The notes: a model not told the origin generated them from the sequence alone. DNA of 64,000 nt from Plantago major (GCA_026545765.1 CM048840.1:10169265-10233264), one strand, 5' to 3'; shown: positions 11,364 to 22,958, counted from the first letter of the stretch. A program made the numbers and translations.

Positions 11364-13221
11364 ATGGCTCCTAAACGTGCTTCTACTCAAAAATCCCAAG
11401 CTACTACATACGGTGCATTGAAAAGCAAGCACCAAGTCTTTGGTTATAACAAACAATCGGTTGATTGGAGAGTTCAATCTTGATCATTGGACTTCAAATC
11501 ACATGATTATTTGGGGTGGTGTCATGATTGAGGAATACCTGGTAGCTGCAATAGAAAACCAGACTGACAGAAAGCTGGTACTTGATATGCTTGAAAAGGC
11601 ACAAATCAAGGACTTTTTATCTGCTCTTCCCAGTGGAGTTTCTTCACTGGATGTCCTGGAGTTTTACAATAACTCCACGATTATCTCCAAAGTCTCTGAA
11701 GGCACTGAGACAGTGTCTATCAAGACCAAAGTCCAAGGACAAGAAATTCTGTTGGATGAAACAGCTTTCTGTGAGCTGTTTGAACTTCAAAATCTTGGAA
11801 AGGATTTTGAAATTGACACCAAGGATGAAGATCTCGTTGAAGGTGTGAAGCAACTATACAGTGATGTGTGTGATCTTGACAAGCCAGACACACCCATCGA
11901 CTTTAAGCTTGGTGACATAAGGACCAGACATCTGTTGGTCCACTGGGATGTGTTGGCATGTATCCTTCACAGATGCTTTGATGGTCTACAAGGAGGTGCT
12001 GACCAGATAAGCCAAGAACGTTGTATGATGATGTTCTTGTTGAATCAACAAGAAAAAAGGCTGGAAAACCCTTTCAATTGGGGGAGGTACGCCTTCATGA
12101 AATTTGTGAAGAAGATACAAGTCTTTGAGCCTAAAATCGTTAAGGAACTTGCTGAGCCAAAAGCCACAATAAGCTATGGACTGAAGATTTGCTACTTACT
12201 GGAGTGCCTTGGCATTGAGCTCAGAGAGATGGCAGACATTGCCAATAGTAACCTACTCTACAAATATGAGTATACAAACATGATGAAAAAGGTTACTGCA
12301 CTTTAGAAAGGTTCCAAGAAATGAAAAACTGATGAGGTATCTGAAGGTTCCTTTGCGACCAAAAGGCCCAGAACTTCACAAGAGAAGTCTGCTGGCAAAT
12401 CAGAAGGCATACCCATTATGGATGTCGACTCTCAGATACCTGCCGCCACTGCAGATGAACTCATCAATGCTGCTAAGACCACTACTGATGAACTCTTTAA
12501 TGCAGATGAACTCATCAATGCTGCAGAGTGCCTTGATGATGAACTTATCAATACTAATAAAAGTAGTGAGAAACTTCAAACTCTCGCTGCAGAAGCAGTA
12601 GGGATTGTTGATAACTCCGTTACAGATTTTGATGACGAATCGGACGAGGAGAAGATCCAAGCCCCCAAGGTTACTGAAAAAGTAACCAAGGCCAAGGGAA
12701 AGAGGACCAAAAGGTCCAAGGTTGCTGAGAAAGCAACTAGCTCAAAGGTTGCTGAACAAGCACCTATAGCAAAGGTTGTTGGTGCCAACACACCATCAGG
12801 GAAAGTCACGTATAAACAACTTCAAGAAGCCCTGATGAGTGGTGACCTAGTGTTGGTAGACGCTGATGTTAACACCACACTTAAAAATCTGGAAGAGCTC
12901 TCAAATGCTTAAACTTCTGCTTCCAGACAACCACAACAGCCACAAGTGGTTGATGAAATGGTCAATGAACTCCATTTCGACATACCAGCAATGCAATATG
13001 CTGAAGAAAATCCTGCAAATGAGCAGGTTCCCCAACTCCTAGAGAGGGATCAAAATGAGACACCTGCTCGGAATGATCAAACATGGGAGGCAATTGAGTT
13101 AGTCACTTAGGAAAGGTCTGAAGTACCTGAAACTTCAAACAAAGAAGCTGAAATGGAACAACAAGACCAAGGCATAGAAGGGTCACAAGTTCCAGAGACC
13201 AATCAGCCTGACACTGCTCAG

Positions 13222-14102
13222 GTAGCTGAATGGTTTAACTCTCTACTTGTGATATTTTGTGTTTATTAATCTTGTTATTTAATAAAATTTCTTTGTTACA
13301 GGCTGAATTAGAAACACACGAACCAGAGGAAGCTGGAAAGCTTGCCTCAGAGACTGAGAAAGAGGCTACCACAACCTCACCTCTTGAGGAATCTGAGCCT
13401 GTGCCACAGGTGATAAAGAGTTCCTTAAGATATTACTTTTCAGTTATATGTTAATACACTTAACTAATTAAGTGGATGTTTCTAATAGGCTCCAACTGAG
13501 AAAGAAGAAGATAAGGCAGAAATGGCAGAAAAGGACCCAGAAACCGTCAAGGTTTCTGAAGAAAATGTCATTGAACCTTCTAGTGTGAAGGTATATAAAA
13601 CTCAGTGATAAACATTCTTCATCATTGGTTAATATAAATTCTTCTCTAATTACTCAATACTTTCTACTTACAGGCTCATTCAGAAGTAGAAGTGCAAGGG
13701 GAAAGAGTTGCGACATCCCCTGCACCCATGGAAATTGATGAAGCCCCCAAGGCAACATCACCAGAAACTGAGAAAGTTTCTGAGAAAAATGATTCTGAGC
13801 CTCCTGTTAAGGAAGTAAGTGAAAAACTCAGAGATCATTGAAGCTTAATTGCATATATTCTTTCATGACAATTTCCTAAGTATTGTGATAATTTTAATTC
13901 TCAGGTTCAAGTAGAAAGAAAGGTTGATGAGGACCAGACTCCCAAGTCTCCACCTCACAACAAGATATCTGAGGCACCCCCTGCCTCAGTAGTACAAGTC
14001 TCTGAGCCTGATGTACTCATTCAGGTAACCCAAAAACCTAACTACACTAGTACTCAGATATCTGCACAAGTTTTGAATCTAACTCAAAACTCTTTCTTTC
14101 AG
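13222..14102 (+). other. Five short introns in B ORF3 (between exons 1 and 6)
   Basis: Predicted introns are 13222-13301, 13410-13488, 13591-13673, 13815-13904 and 14025-14102 (80, 79, 83, 90 and 78 nt). Each begins GT and ends AG, is AT-rich and contains stop codons, and each falls between codons (phase 0). The acceptors are followed by GCT or GTT. The same junctions occur in C and E, where intron sequence has diverged more than exon sequence by eye. The first donor (CAG/GTAGCT) is the weakest. A later GT would give an intron of only 53 nt, which is short for a plant. Confidence 0.75.
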
Positions 14103-14382
14103 GCTCAAACAAGTGTGCCAAAGGTCTCTGCATTCTCAACAGAAGACCTGATTCCATTCTTAAAAAACCACAGTCTCAAGAAACATCTCAAATGTTTCAG
14201 AAAGTGGCAAAAGCTCCGAAGCTCAGATCTGACTGAATTAACAAAGGTGACTGATCACCAATTGAGAAGAGTCAGAGCTTTTGACTTGGAGACTTATGTC
14301 CATGCTATGTTCCCAACAGAGCAGTACTCTTTTGCTACTCTGATGCATAAGGACTCTGTCAAAGAAGCTGCACACAAGCTCA

Positions 14383-14387
14383 TAGAA
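14383..14387. repeat. Left target-site duplication of element C (TAGAA)
   Basis: TAGAA precedes the TGTTAGG start of C and recurs at 30712-30716 directly after its terminal CCAACA. Removing C and one copy rejoins B's ORF3 exon 6 in sequence with the matching region of C and E. Confidence 0.95.
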
Positions 14388-15110
14388 TGTTAGGAAATTT
14401 GTTAGGAAATTAGTTAGATAATTTGCAAAGAATATCTGTTTAAGTTTTGATCAGCAACATGATGACTTATCTTAGTCTCAGAAAGGTGATTAGTACTCTT
14501 GGTTCACTTGAACATTGTAAAAGAAGAAACCCACTAAGTATGATAGTTTAGTAAATCTTGTATAGGATGTTAGGTCTCAAAATGTAATTTTTATTTTATG
14601 AAGAGAAGACCAAGAAGAAGACATCCAAAGCAGAAGAAGATCAACAATTCTGAAGATTCGAAGAACTGTACAAGATTACTGAAAACAGTTTTACAGATAC
14701 CTTCGCCAGATATCTGAAGACACGAAGGGTTTCAAACAAACTGTGTCACAAGAGATATCTGAGAAAATGTCTATCTGAAAACAAGGAAAGTGTCCACAGA
14801 TATCTACACTCAGATACCTTAAGCCTTAACCAAAGTTGTTTCAATACAAGTGGTATCTGAAGATTGAAGATAAGGACGTGCTAAGAACCAGAGAAATCTG
14901 ATCAAGGGAATCTCTGATACAAAGCATAGTTCCGTTGACACTACAGGACAAAGTATAGTACAATGCATTTAATGCACGGACAAAGATGTCTGAACAAAAG
15001 CAACGGCTGCTTCTGAAGAAGAAGACAAAGCTTGCTACAGTACTATACACAGATATCAATAGTTTGAATTTGAGCCTAACGGATACTATTCAACGGCATT
15101 CAAATTCATC

Positions 15111-15118
15111 TATAAATA
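15111..15118 (+). promoter_or_regulatory. LTR TATA box (element C 5' LTR)
   Basis: TATAAATA lies at the same LTR position as in the other family members, followed by the conserved TCAACACTTAGA. It is the likely core promoter of the genomic transcript. Confidence 0.7.
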
Positions 15119-15491
15119 TCAACACTTAGACTGTTTGAGAAAACACACTGAACACCTTTGAACTTACCAGATATCTTACTCTCTCAAACAAACTACTTAT
15201 CCTCAAGCTTTCTGTTGCGACCAAAGCCTCTGATACTTAAGTAGGACTGAAGTTCTAAGGGTCCTGATCCTAAACAAGCAAAGCTATCTATGAAGGAGTT
15301 GAATCAAAAGATCAACTATCTGAGATTCATTCTCTTGAACAGATATCATAAGACTTGTCAAGAAATCTCGAACAAGATACCATACGCTGTAAAGTGTATT
15401 AAGTAACTTGATTCACAAAGCTATCTGACTAACTGAAAAGTTATTAAGACGCTCTTCTGACAAACTCAAACCGAAACCAACACCATAACTG

Positions 15492-15770
15492 GCGTGGAGT
15501 ATAGGAAGTACTTAGTTAAATCAGGGAATAACTCCAAGGTTAACAGGAGTAGAGGAAGTACTTGATTTTGGGAAAATCAGGGAATAACTCCAAGGTTAAC
15601 GGAGTACAAGAAGTACTTGATTTGGGAAACTAAGGAACAACTACAAGGTTATTGAGTATAGGATGTACTTAGCTTGGGAAGCTAGGGAATAACTCAAAAA
15701 GGTTACTGAGTATAGGAAGTGCTTGGCTAAGGAAGCCGGGGAACAACTCAGGGGGAACATTTGGTTGGGA
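15492..15770 (+). repeat. Tandem hairpin array in C 5' LTR
   Basis: Five units of about 50 bp each carry GGAAGTACTT followed by a short inverted repeat around GGG, then GGAATAACTC and a spacer. Stems differ between units but stay paired: GATTTT/AAAATC near 15573, AGCTT/AAGCT near 15671, GGCT/AGCC near 15724. A sixth stem, TGGTT-GGG-AACCA, follows near 15760. The 3' LTR has the matching array at about 30100-30380. Other family LTRs carry two or three units. Confidence 0.8.
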
Positions 15771-16124
15771 ACCATTTTGTTTAAGGGATTTATAGAATAG
15801 GATCATTGTAAGGCGACCTCAATAATCTATTCTAGTGAATTCTAGGTCTTTGGAAGACCGAAGTGGATTAGTTGGAGGATTACGCCACCTCCAGATACCA
15901 CTATACTTGCTGTGTTATTTACTTATCTGTATTTACATTTCAGCAACACACACACACACACTTTAACTGTTTTTGCACTTATCTATATTAAGTCTTTCGC
16001 GCTCTGAATATAAGTATCAGATATCTTCACAGATATCTGAGAAATTGTGTTTATCGACAAAAGTTTTAAAAGACTATTCACCCCCCTTCTAGTCTTTTAC
16101 TTTGCCATTATCTGGACCAACAAG

Positions 16125-16139
16125 TGGTATCAAAGCAGG
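16125..16139 (+). other. Primer-binding site, initiator tRNA-Met type (element C)
   Basis: TGGTATCAAAGCAGG begins two bases after the LTR end. It matches the plant initiator-Met primer site TGGTATCAGAGC with one mismatch. Element A has the exact form (minus strand, 36296-36307). Confidence 0.88.
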
Positions 16140-16239
16140 AGGTTCACCAGCCTTCTACACTGAACCTAGATCCCCAGATAGGTGAAGAAACTTTGTCCAT
16201 TTGTGAGGACTATTTAATTTGTGTGTTAAGTGTGCATGT

Positions 16240-18753
16240 ATGTACTTGAGTGATGCACCAGTTCTCAAACCAGAGAATTACGAGAACTGGAAGAATAACA
16301 TGATGCTCCACCTTGAAGCCATAAGTGACGAAATGATCGAAGTGATAAAGAATGGCCCAATAGTCATTCAACAACTTAAACAAGTCATGGAGGTTTCTAA
16401 TGGTAGAGACAGAGATCAAAGCGAAGGATCTTCTCAAACTGATGCGTCAACTAGTGGAAGATCCACCAGTCAAGTTATTTACGAACCAAAGCCCAGAGAA
16501 CTCTGGACATCAGAAGATGCCAAGAGAAATCGTCTGGATGGTCAAGCTCGTAATATCATCATCAGATCGACACCTGAGCACATACAGTGTAAACTGTGGG
16601 GTGCTAAAACAATGAAAGTTGCCTGGCAGCTGATTGAAGAAATCTGTGCCGGAACTGAGAAAACCAAAGAAAACAAGTTCGAAGTTCTCAAGCTGAAATT
16701 TCAAAATTTTAAACAAGGACCCACTGAAACTCTGGAAGAACTTGATTTCAGATTTACCACTCTCATGAGTGATATGGCAGCACTTGGGGAAAGCAATAGA
16801 TACTCCCAGTCAGAAAAGATTAAGACTATTGTCAGAAGTCTTAACCACAACTGGGAGCATACTAAATTCTTTTATTTTAACCAAGGAATGCCAAATATCA
16901 CTCCAGTGGAACTTTTCTCTCATCTTGCTACGGTTGATTATGAGACAACTCAGAGAGAACAAACAACTGAAAAGTTGCAGAATGTTGCTCTAGTTACTCA
17001 AGGAACTTCTGAAAAGAAGAAAAGAAAGGAAGATACTGAGGATGCCTTTGCTGCAAAGCAAATGAGCAAATATGTCAGTCGAGAGATTGAAAGAAGAAAA
17101 GCCAAGGAGATGCTGAAAAAGCATCTAGGCTCAAACTATCACTAGTACAAAAGTATGCAAAGCTCGCTGAGCAAGCCAGCCCAGAAAGCTTCATGTACTG
17201 AGGAAGCAGAAATTGGAAACGATATCTGTTTCTACTGTCAAAAGCCTGGTCACTTCAAAAAGGATTGTCCTGCCTTCAACAAACTAAAAACAGGTGACAG
17301 AAAGGATAGAATAATCTTCAGAAAAAGCCAGAAAGCTTTACTAACTGAAGAGAGAAAGAAAATCCAAACACAACTGGATGCTCTAGATGTTGAGACAGAC
17401 TCTGAAGATGACTCAGATGACTCAACCTTACCATCACCAGAATTGTGTGGAGTTACTCACGATGTAATCGACTTTGGCATCAAGAAGAATGAAATGTGCA
17501 GAGTTGCTGCGATTGACGGTCCAGACATCTCTAACATTGAAAACTGTCTTATGGCTGATGAGGTAACACATACTTCATGCTATACTTATGAAAGTGATGA
17601 AGAAGAAACAAAAGATCTAGAAAATCTTAGAAAGGAACTCGATATCTATGAAAGAGAATTTCTAATGATCCGAGCTAGAGCCGAAAATCTCGAAGAGGAA
17701 AAGAATTTTCTTAAAAAGGAAAATTCTAAATTGGTTAAGATATCTGAGAAAAAGGATGCTGAAAATGCATTTCTCAAAGCTCAGATATCTGAGACTGAAA
17801 AGTCACATAAAGAAGCAATGGCTGATTTGCGAAAGAAAGTTAAAGATCTTCTTTCTGAAAATAAGGAACTCAAAAAGAAAGAAGTATCTTTTCAATCTTA
17901 TGCCAAAGCTAGTGACACTCTTACTGAAGTACAATCTTACTAAAGATATCCTTCAGAAAAGAAAGGACTTGGGCTGAATACACAAACAGAATGTTCTAAT
18001 ACTCTGAATAAGAGTAAGGGAAGAAAAACGTTTGTAAGTACTCAGCAAGATGGTTCCCATACAATCTATAGTATTGGTCAGAAGACGAAGATTGTAGACA
18101 AAGGAAAGGCAGTTGCGACTAATCCTTTGTGGGAAAAACAAGTCAAACAAAAAACTGTTGGGCATGTTTCTGAAAAGAAACATAACACTGAAAAGTGTGA
18201 ACACCCACAGTGCTATGTCTCTAAAAAGGGTAGAATTGCAGGAGCTGGCAAATTCTCTCATGTCACTTTTTCTGGAAAGAAATTGGACCAACCAGAGACT
18301 AGCAAAGCTGCTGAGAAAAGATCTCAGATAACTTCAAGTGCTCGAAATGGTATTGGCTATAAAGGCATCGGAATGCAACTGGCTCATGAGTACAAACAGG
18401 AGCAAGAACGATGGCTAAAAGCTAGAATTGATCAAAGCAATTATCAGAAGTGGAAGTCTAATCAAGCCACTGAAAATCTGAATGCCAGGGCTAGAAGAAA
18501 TCTGGCTAGGAAAGAGAAGTTTGCTGAAAAGCAAACTCAGAAACCTAACAGGTATCTGAAAGCACCAACTGGAGCACCTAGGAACACACCAAGGATGAAA
18601 TTAATTCTTACTAATGATAACTTTCATTCAAATAGAATTCCTCCTTGTGTTCCAGTCAGACAAAAGAACATTTCAAAGAAATTCATTCAAAAATGGATTC
18701 CTACTGGAAGATCTTTTGATCCTGACGGTTCCATCAAAGATATGAGAACCTAA
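16240..18753 (+). pseudogene. gag: Element C gag
   Basis: Gag of about 838 codons, much longer than the usual Copia gag. The start at 16240 (MYLSDAPVLKPENYENWKN) is chosen because it aligns with A's start; an upstream in-frame ATG at 16219 adds seven residues. The UBN2-type capsid region covers about residues 20-260 (STPEHIQCKLWGAKT, WQLIEEICAGTEKTKENKF, NHNWEHTKFFYFNQG). The CCHC knuckle CFYCQKPGHFKKDCP is at about 17228-17272. A Glu-rich coiled coil follows (17600-17900) with a His/Cys cluster (KCEHPQCYVSKKG, about 18195-18233) and a basic tail ending FIQKWIPTGRSF. TAG at 17143 (from CAG) and TAA at 17941 (from TTA) interrupt it. The terminal TAA at 18751-18753 is the conserved gag-pol boundary. 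Confidence 0.92.
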
Positions 18754-18771
18754 TCTCCTGTATCCTGTTGT

Positions 18772-21700
18772 GTGCAGAATGCTTCTTGGACTAAAGCACA
18801 ATGGCTATTTGATAGTGGATGCGGAAAGCACATGACAGGAGACAAAGCAAATCTGGTCGATTACAAAGCTTGCAACATAGGACCAGATATCAGATTTGCT
18901 GGAAGAGAATTAAATCCCTCTCTGGGATTTGGCAACGTCAAATTGTGTTCATTAACAATCACTAACGTATTACATGTTAAGGATTTGAAATATAATCTAT
19001 TTAGCATGAGCCAATTTGCAGACAAAGGTTTTACTGTAAAATTCAAAGCAAAATACTGCAAACTTATTGACAATGAGTCAAAGCAGACAGTCTTGGTTGC
19101 TCGGTGAAAAGGTAGTCTTTATGTTGCTGATTGGGCCTCTGCCACAACTGAAGAATGTCTCATGGTGAGTCAATCAGGTCACACAGACGAGCACTGGTTA
19201 TGGCACAAAAGAATGAGTCACTTGAATTTCAAAACTCTGAACAAACTTGCCAAGAAAGAATTAGTGGTTGGTCTTCCCAAAACATCTTTCAGAAAGGATG
19301 GTATTTGTTCTGCCTGTCAGATGGGAAAACAATCCAAAATCTCTTTCAAGTCCAAAACCAGACACTCTAGTGTTAGACCACTACAACTTTTACACATGGA
19401 TCTTTTTAAATCATCTGTAACTAGTTATGCAGGAAAGAAGTATGGTCTAGTTGTTGTAGATGACTTCTCAAGATTCACTTGGGTTGTCTTTCTGAAACAT
19501 AAATCTAATGCCAGGGTGGAGATACCAAACTTGCTGAAAAAGCTTGAAGTCATGAAAAATGACAAGGTATCTGCAATCAGAACAGACCATGGTACTGAGT
19601 TTATCAATCAACACATAAAAGAGTTTTGTACCTGCAAAGGTATACAACACCAGCTTTCCTCTGTAAGAACACCTCAACAAAATGGTGTCGCAGAAAGGAA
19701 AAACAGAACCCTGAAAGAAGCTGCAAGAACAATGCTAGCTGACACTGAAATAAGTGAAGTTTATTGGGTTGAAGCTGTGAATACAGCCTGCTACACTCAG
19801 AACAGATGTTTGATAAACAAACACCATGACAAGACCCCCTATGAAATCTTGGTTGGTATACCCCCAAATATCAAACATCTAAGAGTATTTGGTTGTAGAT
19901 GTTTTGTTCTTAACAATGGAAAAGAGTATCTAAGAACATTTCAACCAAAGGCAGATGAAGGTGTATTTCTTGGCTATTCTATGAATAAAGAACAAAGAAG
20001 ATTGAAGAATCAGTTCATGTTGTATTCTATGAAGGAAATAAGAAAACACCTCTTACTAATGAACTCTCAGAAAGATTCATAGAGTTGATAATAAAGGATT
20101 CTGAAGAAGAATCCTCAGAAAGGAAAAATGTCATTGTAGAAACTGAGGATGACTCTGACGTAGAAAAGCATGAAATGCCTAGTGACAACCAGATGACTCA
20201 TAGACATGATGAAGAATTTCCTAAGAAACTTCCAGAAATGGAACAGGTTACTGAGAACATTCATCATGAAGAGGTATCTGAAAATGAGACTGCTGAAATG
20301 CAAGTCCCAGATATCTCTAACACTGAAAAAGTGTCAGATATCCTTGACATCTCCCATATGTCAGATATCTCAGATACTGAAAAAGTATCAAATCAAAATC
20401 TTAGTGATTCACATTCAGATCACTTAGATGTTGATCCTACTAGCACTAAACCTATGATGAAATGGATCAAAGATCATCCTACAAAGGATATAATTGGACC
20501 AATTAATCAAGGTGTTATGACTAGGAGAGCAATAGCTGAAAAAGCTACATCTCTCTTTAGATGTTTCATCTCAAATATTGAACCTAAAACCATAGAAGAA
20601 GCATTAGGAGACCAAGACTGGATCTCTGCAATGCAAGAAGAGTTGGATCAATGTGAGAGAAACAAAGTCTGGAAACTAGTTCCATTTGAAGAAGGAATAT
20701 CTGTGATTGGAACTAAGTGGGTTTTCAGAAACAAAATGAATGAAATTGGTGAAATAACCAGAAACAAAGCGAGATTGGTTGCCAAGGGATTTACCCAGAC
20801 TGAAGGTCTAGATTTTGATGAGTCATATGCACCAGTTGCCAGATTGGATGCAATACGACTCTTTCTAGCCTTTGCAGCTCATAAAGATTTTAAAGTTTAT
20901 CAGATGGATGTAAAGAGTGCATTCTTGAATGGTGAACTTACTGAGGAAGTTTATGTTGAGCAACCACCTGGCTTTGAAGTTTCCTCAGAAAGTAGAATGG
21001 TCTATAAACTACAGAAAGCTCTATATGGACTGAAACAGGCTCCAAGAGCGTGGTATGACACGTTGGCCAAATACCTTATGGAAAGTGGTTTCAAGAAAGG
21101 TGAAGTTGATAAAACTTTATTTACCTTGAATCATGATGGGAAACTACTCTTAGTTCAAGTATATGTGGATGACATTATATTTGGATCTAAGGACAAGCAA
21201 CTTTGTGATGACTTTGCAAATCTCATGAAAAACAAGTTTGAGATGAGCATGATGGGAGAAATGAATTATTTCCTAGGATTGCAAGTCAAGCAACTCAATG
21301 ATGGAATATTCATTAGTCAAACAAAGTATGCAAAAGATATGCTCACAAAGTTCAATCTTAAGCCTTCTGAAAAGAATGCTAAGATACCTATGAGCATAGG
21401 AACCAAAATGACCTATACTGAATCAGATAAGAGTGTTGAAGAACATAAGTATAGGAAATTGATAGGTTCACTACTTTACCTTACTGCAAGTAGACCTGAT
21501 ATTCAATATGCGGTTGGAGTGTGTGCTAGATTTCAGACAAATCCTATGCAAACACACTACAACACTGCTATGAAAATATTAAGGTATGTAAAAGGTACAG
21601 TAGATGTAGGACTGTGGTATCCCAAAGAAAGTGGATTGAGTTTAGCTGGTTATTCAGATGCTGATTATGCTGGATCATTGCTTGATAGGAAAAGTACCTC

Positions 21701-22109
21701 AGGAACTTGTCAGTTTTTGGGTACCAGACTTATCTCATGGTTTAGCAAGAAGCAAAACTCAATTGCAACTTCTACCACAGAGGCTGAATATATTGCTGCT
21801 GGTTGTTGTGCAACACAAATTTTGTGGATCCAACAACAACTCAGAGACTATGGACTCAATGAAGAGAAAACTCCTATTTTCTGTGACAACACAAGTGCTA
21901 TTGCAATTACGCAGAATCCTAAGTTTCATGCCAGAACCAAGCACATTGATGTTAGACACCACTTCATTAGAGATCATGTCGAAAAAGGTAATATAGAGAT
22001 ACTCAAGATTGGGACTGAAGACCAACTTGCAGATATCTTCACTAAGCCACTACAAGAAAGTAGATTCTTAGCCTTAAGACATAGTCTTGGACTATTGGAA
22101 CTACCTTGA
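18772..22109 (+). pseudogene. pol: Element C pol: protease, integrase, reverse transcriptase, RNase H
   Basis: Full Copia pol. Protease motif WLFDSGCGKHMTGD is at about 18803-18844, in frame with gag across the boundary stop. GAG-pre-integrase [19 protein letters not shown] is at about 19205-19260. The integrase triad sits in [24 protein letters not shown] and [20 protein letters not shown] (19450-19735). Reverse transcriptase runs from about 20600 to 21300, with [29 protein letters not shown] and [12 protein letters not shown]. RNase H (21650-22020) has [30 protein letters not shown] and CDNTSAIAI. Two breaks are clear: TGA at 19105-19107 (from CGA) and a small deletion near 19985 that shifts the frame. 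The reverse transcriptase-RNase H segment from 20085 is uninterrupted and is the best-preserved pol in the window. Confidence 0.95.
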
Positions 22110-22958
22110 ACCGAAGAGTTCGAAATCGAACGGAAACCGTAAAAGAAAAGAAATCTGGAATGAGTATCCGAAAGAGAAATTTGAACAGAATCGAGAAAAG
22201 AAAGAAACTGAATGGGTATGCAGAAAAGAGGTATCTGGAACGGGAATCCAGAAAGTAGAAAAGAGAAATCTGGAACGGGTATCCAGAAGTCAAAAGGCTA
22301 AACAGGAACTCAGATATCTGGGTCACTCTGTAAACAGGGAACACAGAAGGAGAATAGTACAACTATCTGCAGTCAACTACTCTCTTGAAATCTGCATTGT
22401 TTCTATCCTTGTGAAAAACTTGGAAAAATCCTAAGTACGAGATAGTCTCAGATGCAAACAGTGTTCTTGGTCTTACATAAATATGATTCAGATAGCTAAT
22501 AGCCAAAATTCATTAAATGGGCACAATTACATTTGTTGATTGTGATCATTGCTGGAGAAGTATTGGTGACCTTTGATGAATTCAAGCGTTTGATCTGTAC
22601 GGCAGAGATTAATTCTCAGAAAATAGTGGACTGTTGAAATACCGAAAAAGCCCACTTTGCATTTAATGCCGAAACAGCTTTTGCTCACGCCTGCTTGCAA
22701 TTCACAGATACGTATACACAAAACCAATTTGTATGTATATGTCTGTTGAGATTCTATTGCTATATATATAGGATTTTGGCAAAGGAAATCACTTTTACCT
22801 AATCCGAAAATTCATCTTGCACCAAAATAGTAATTTCTTCTCTTGATTCTCTGCAAACTCTCTAAAATCTCTGCAAATCAAGATTAAGTTTTTCTGAAAA
22901 GAATCACTGAATCAACTCTCTTTCAAACACCTAGTTCAAATCTACACTATATAAAGAG
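22110..22958 (+). promoter_or_regulatory. Element C pol-ORF3 linker: hairpins, TATA box, probable 5' UTR
   Basis: Non-coding stretch between pol and ORF3. Hairpins of the TCTGGA-ACGGGTA-TCCAGA type occur at 22234-22252 and 22268-22286, with decayed ones at 22152-22170. After about 400 bases shared with B and E comes (TA)5 at 22761-22770 followed by GGATTTTGGCAAAGGAA, then a C/T-rich stretch. A second TATAAA (ACTATATAAAGAG) lies immediately before the ATG at 22959. The layout fits a promoter and 5' UTR serving ORF3 separately from the LTR. Confidence 0.6.

Larger units (their letters stand above)
11364..14387 (+). pseudogene. Element B ORF3, exons 1-5 and start of exon 6
   Basis: This is the 5' part of the family-specific third coding region. 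The start at 11364 (MAPKRASTQKSQ) is shared with E (57642) and C (22959). Exon 1 (11364-13221) encodes a ~310-residue globular-looking domain with DHWTSNHMIIWGG, SSLDVLEFYNNS, VHWDVLACILHRCFDGLQGG and NPFNWGRYAFMKFVKK, then an acidic and Lys-rich low-complexity region. Exons 2-5 are 13302-13409, 13489-13590, 13674-13814 and 13905-14024 (108, 102, 141 and 120 nt). Exon 6 starts at 14103 and is cut at 14388 by element C. Breaks include a frameshift near 11430 and C-to-T stops near 12303, 12912 and 13108. No membrane segment is visible, so it does not look like an envelope gene. Function unknown. Confidence 0.85.
14388..16122 (+). repeat. Element C 5' LTR
   Basis: This is a 1735-bp LTR starting TGTTAGGAAATTTG and ending GGACCAACA. 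It has many AGATATCT palindromes, a TATAAATA box at 15111-15118, a tandem hairpin array at 15492-15770, and the U5 end TTCACCCCCCTTCTAGTC. Two bases separate its end from the primer site. Confidence 0.95.

Noticed and set aside
13248..13301. Alternative first-intron donor at CTT/GTGATA in B
   Set aside because: It would leave a 53-nt intron, below the usual plant minimum; CAG/GTAGCT gives 80 nt like the other introns.
15492..15770. CRISPR-like array
   Set aside because: Regular ~50-bp units, but the spacers are similar to each other, there are no cas genes and the context is a plant LTR.
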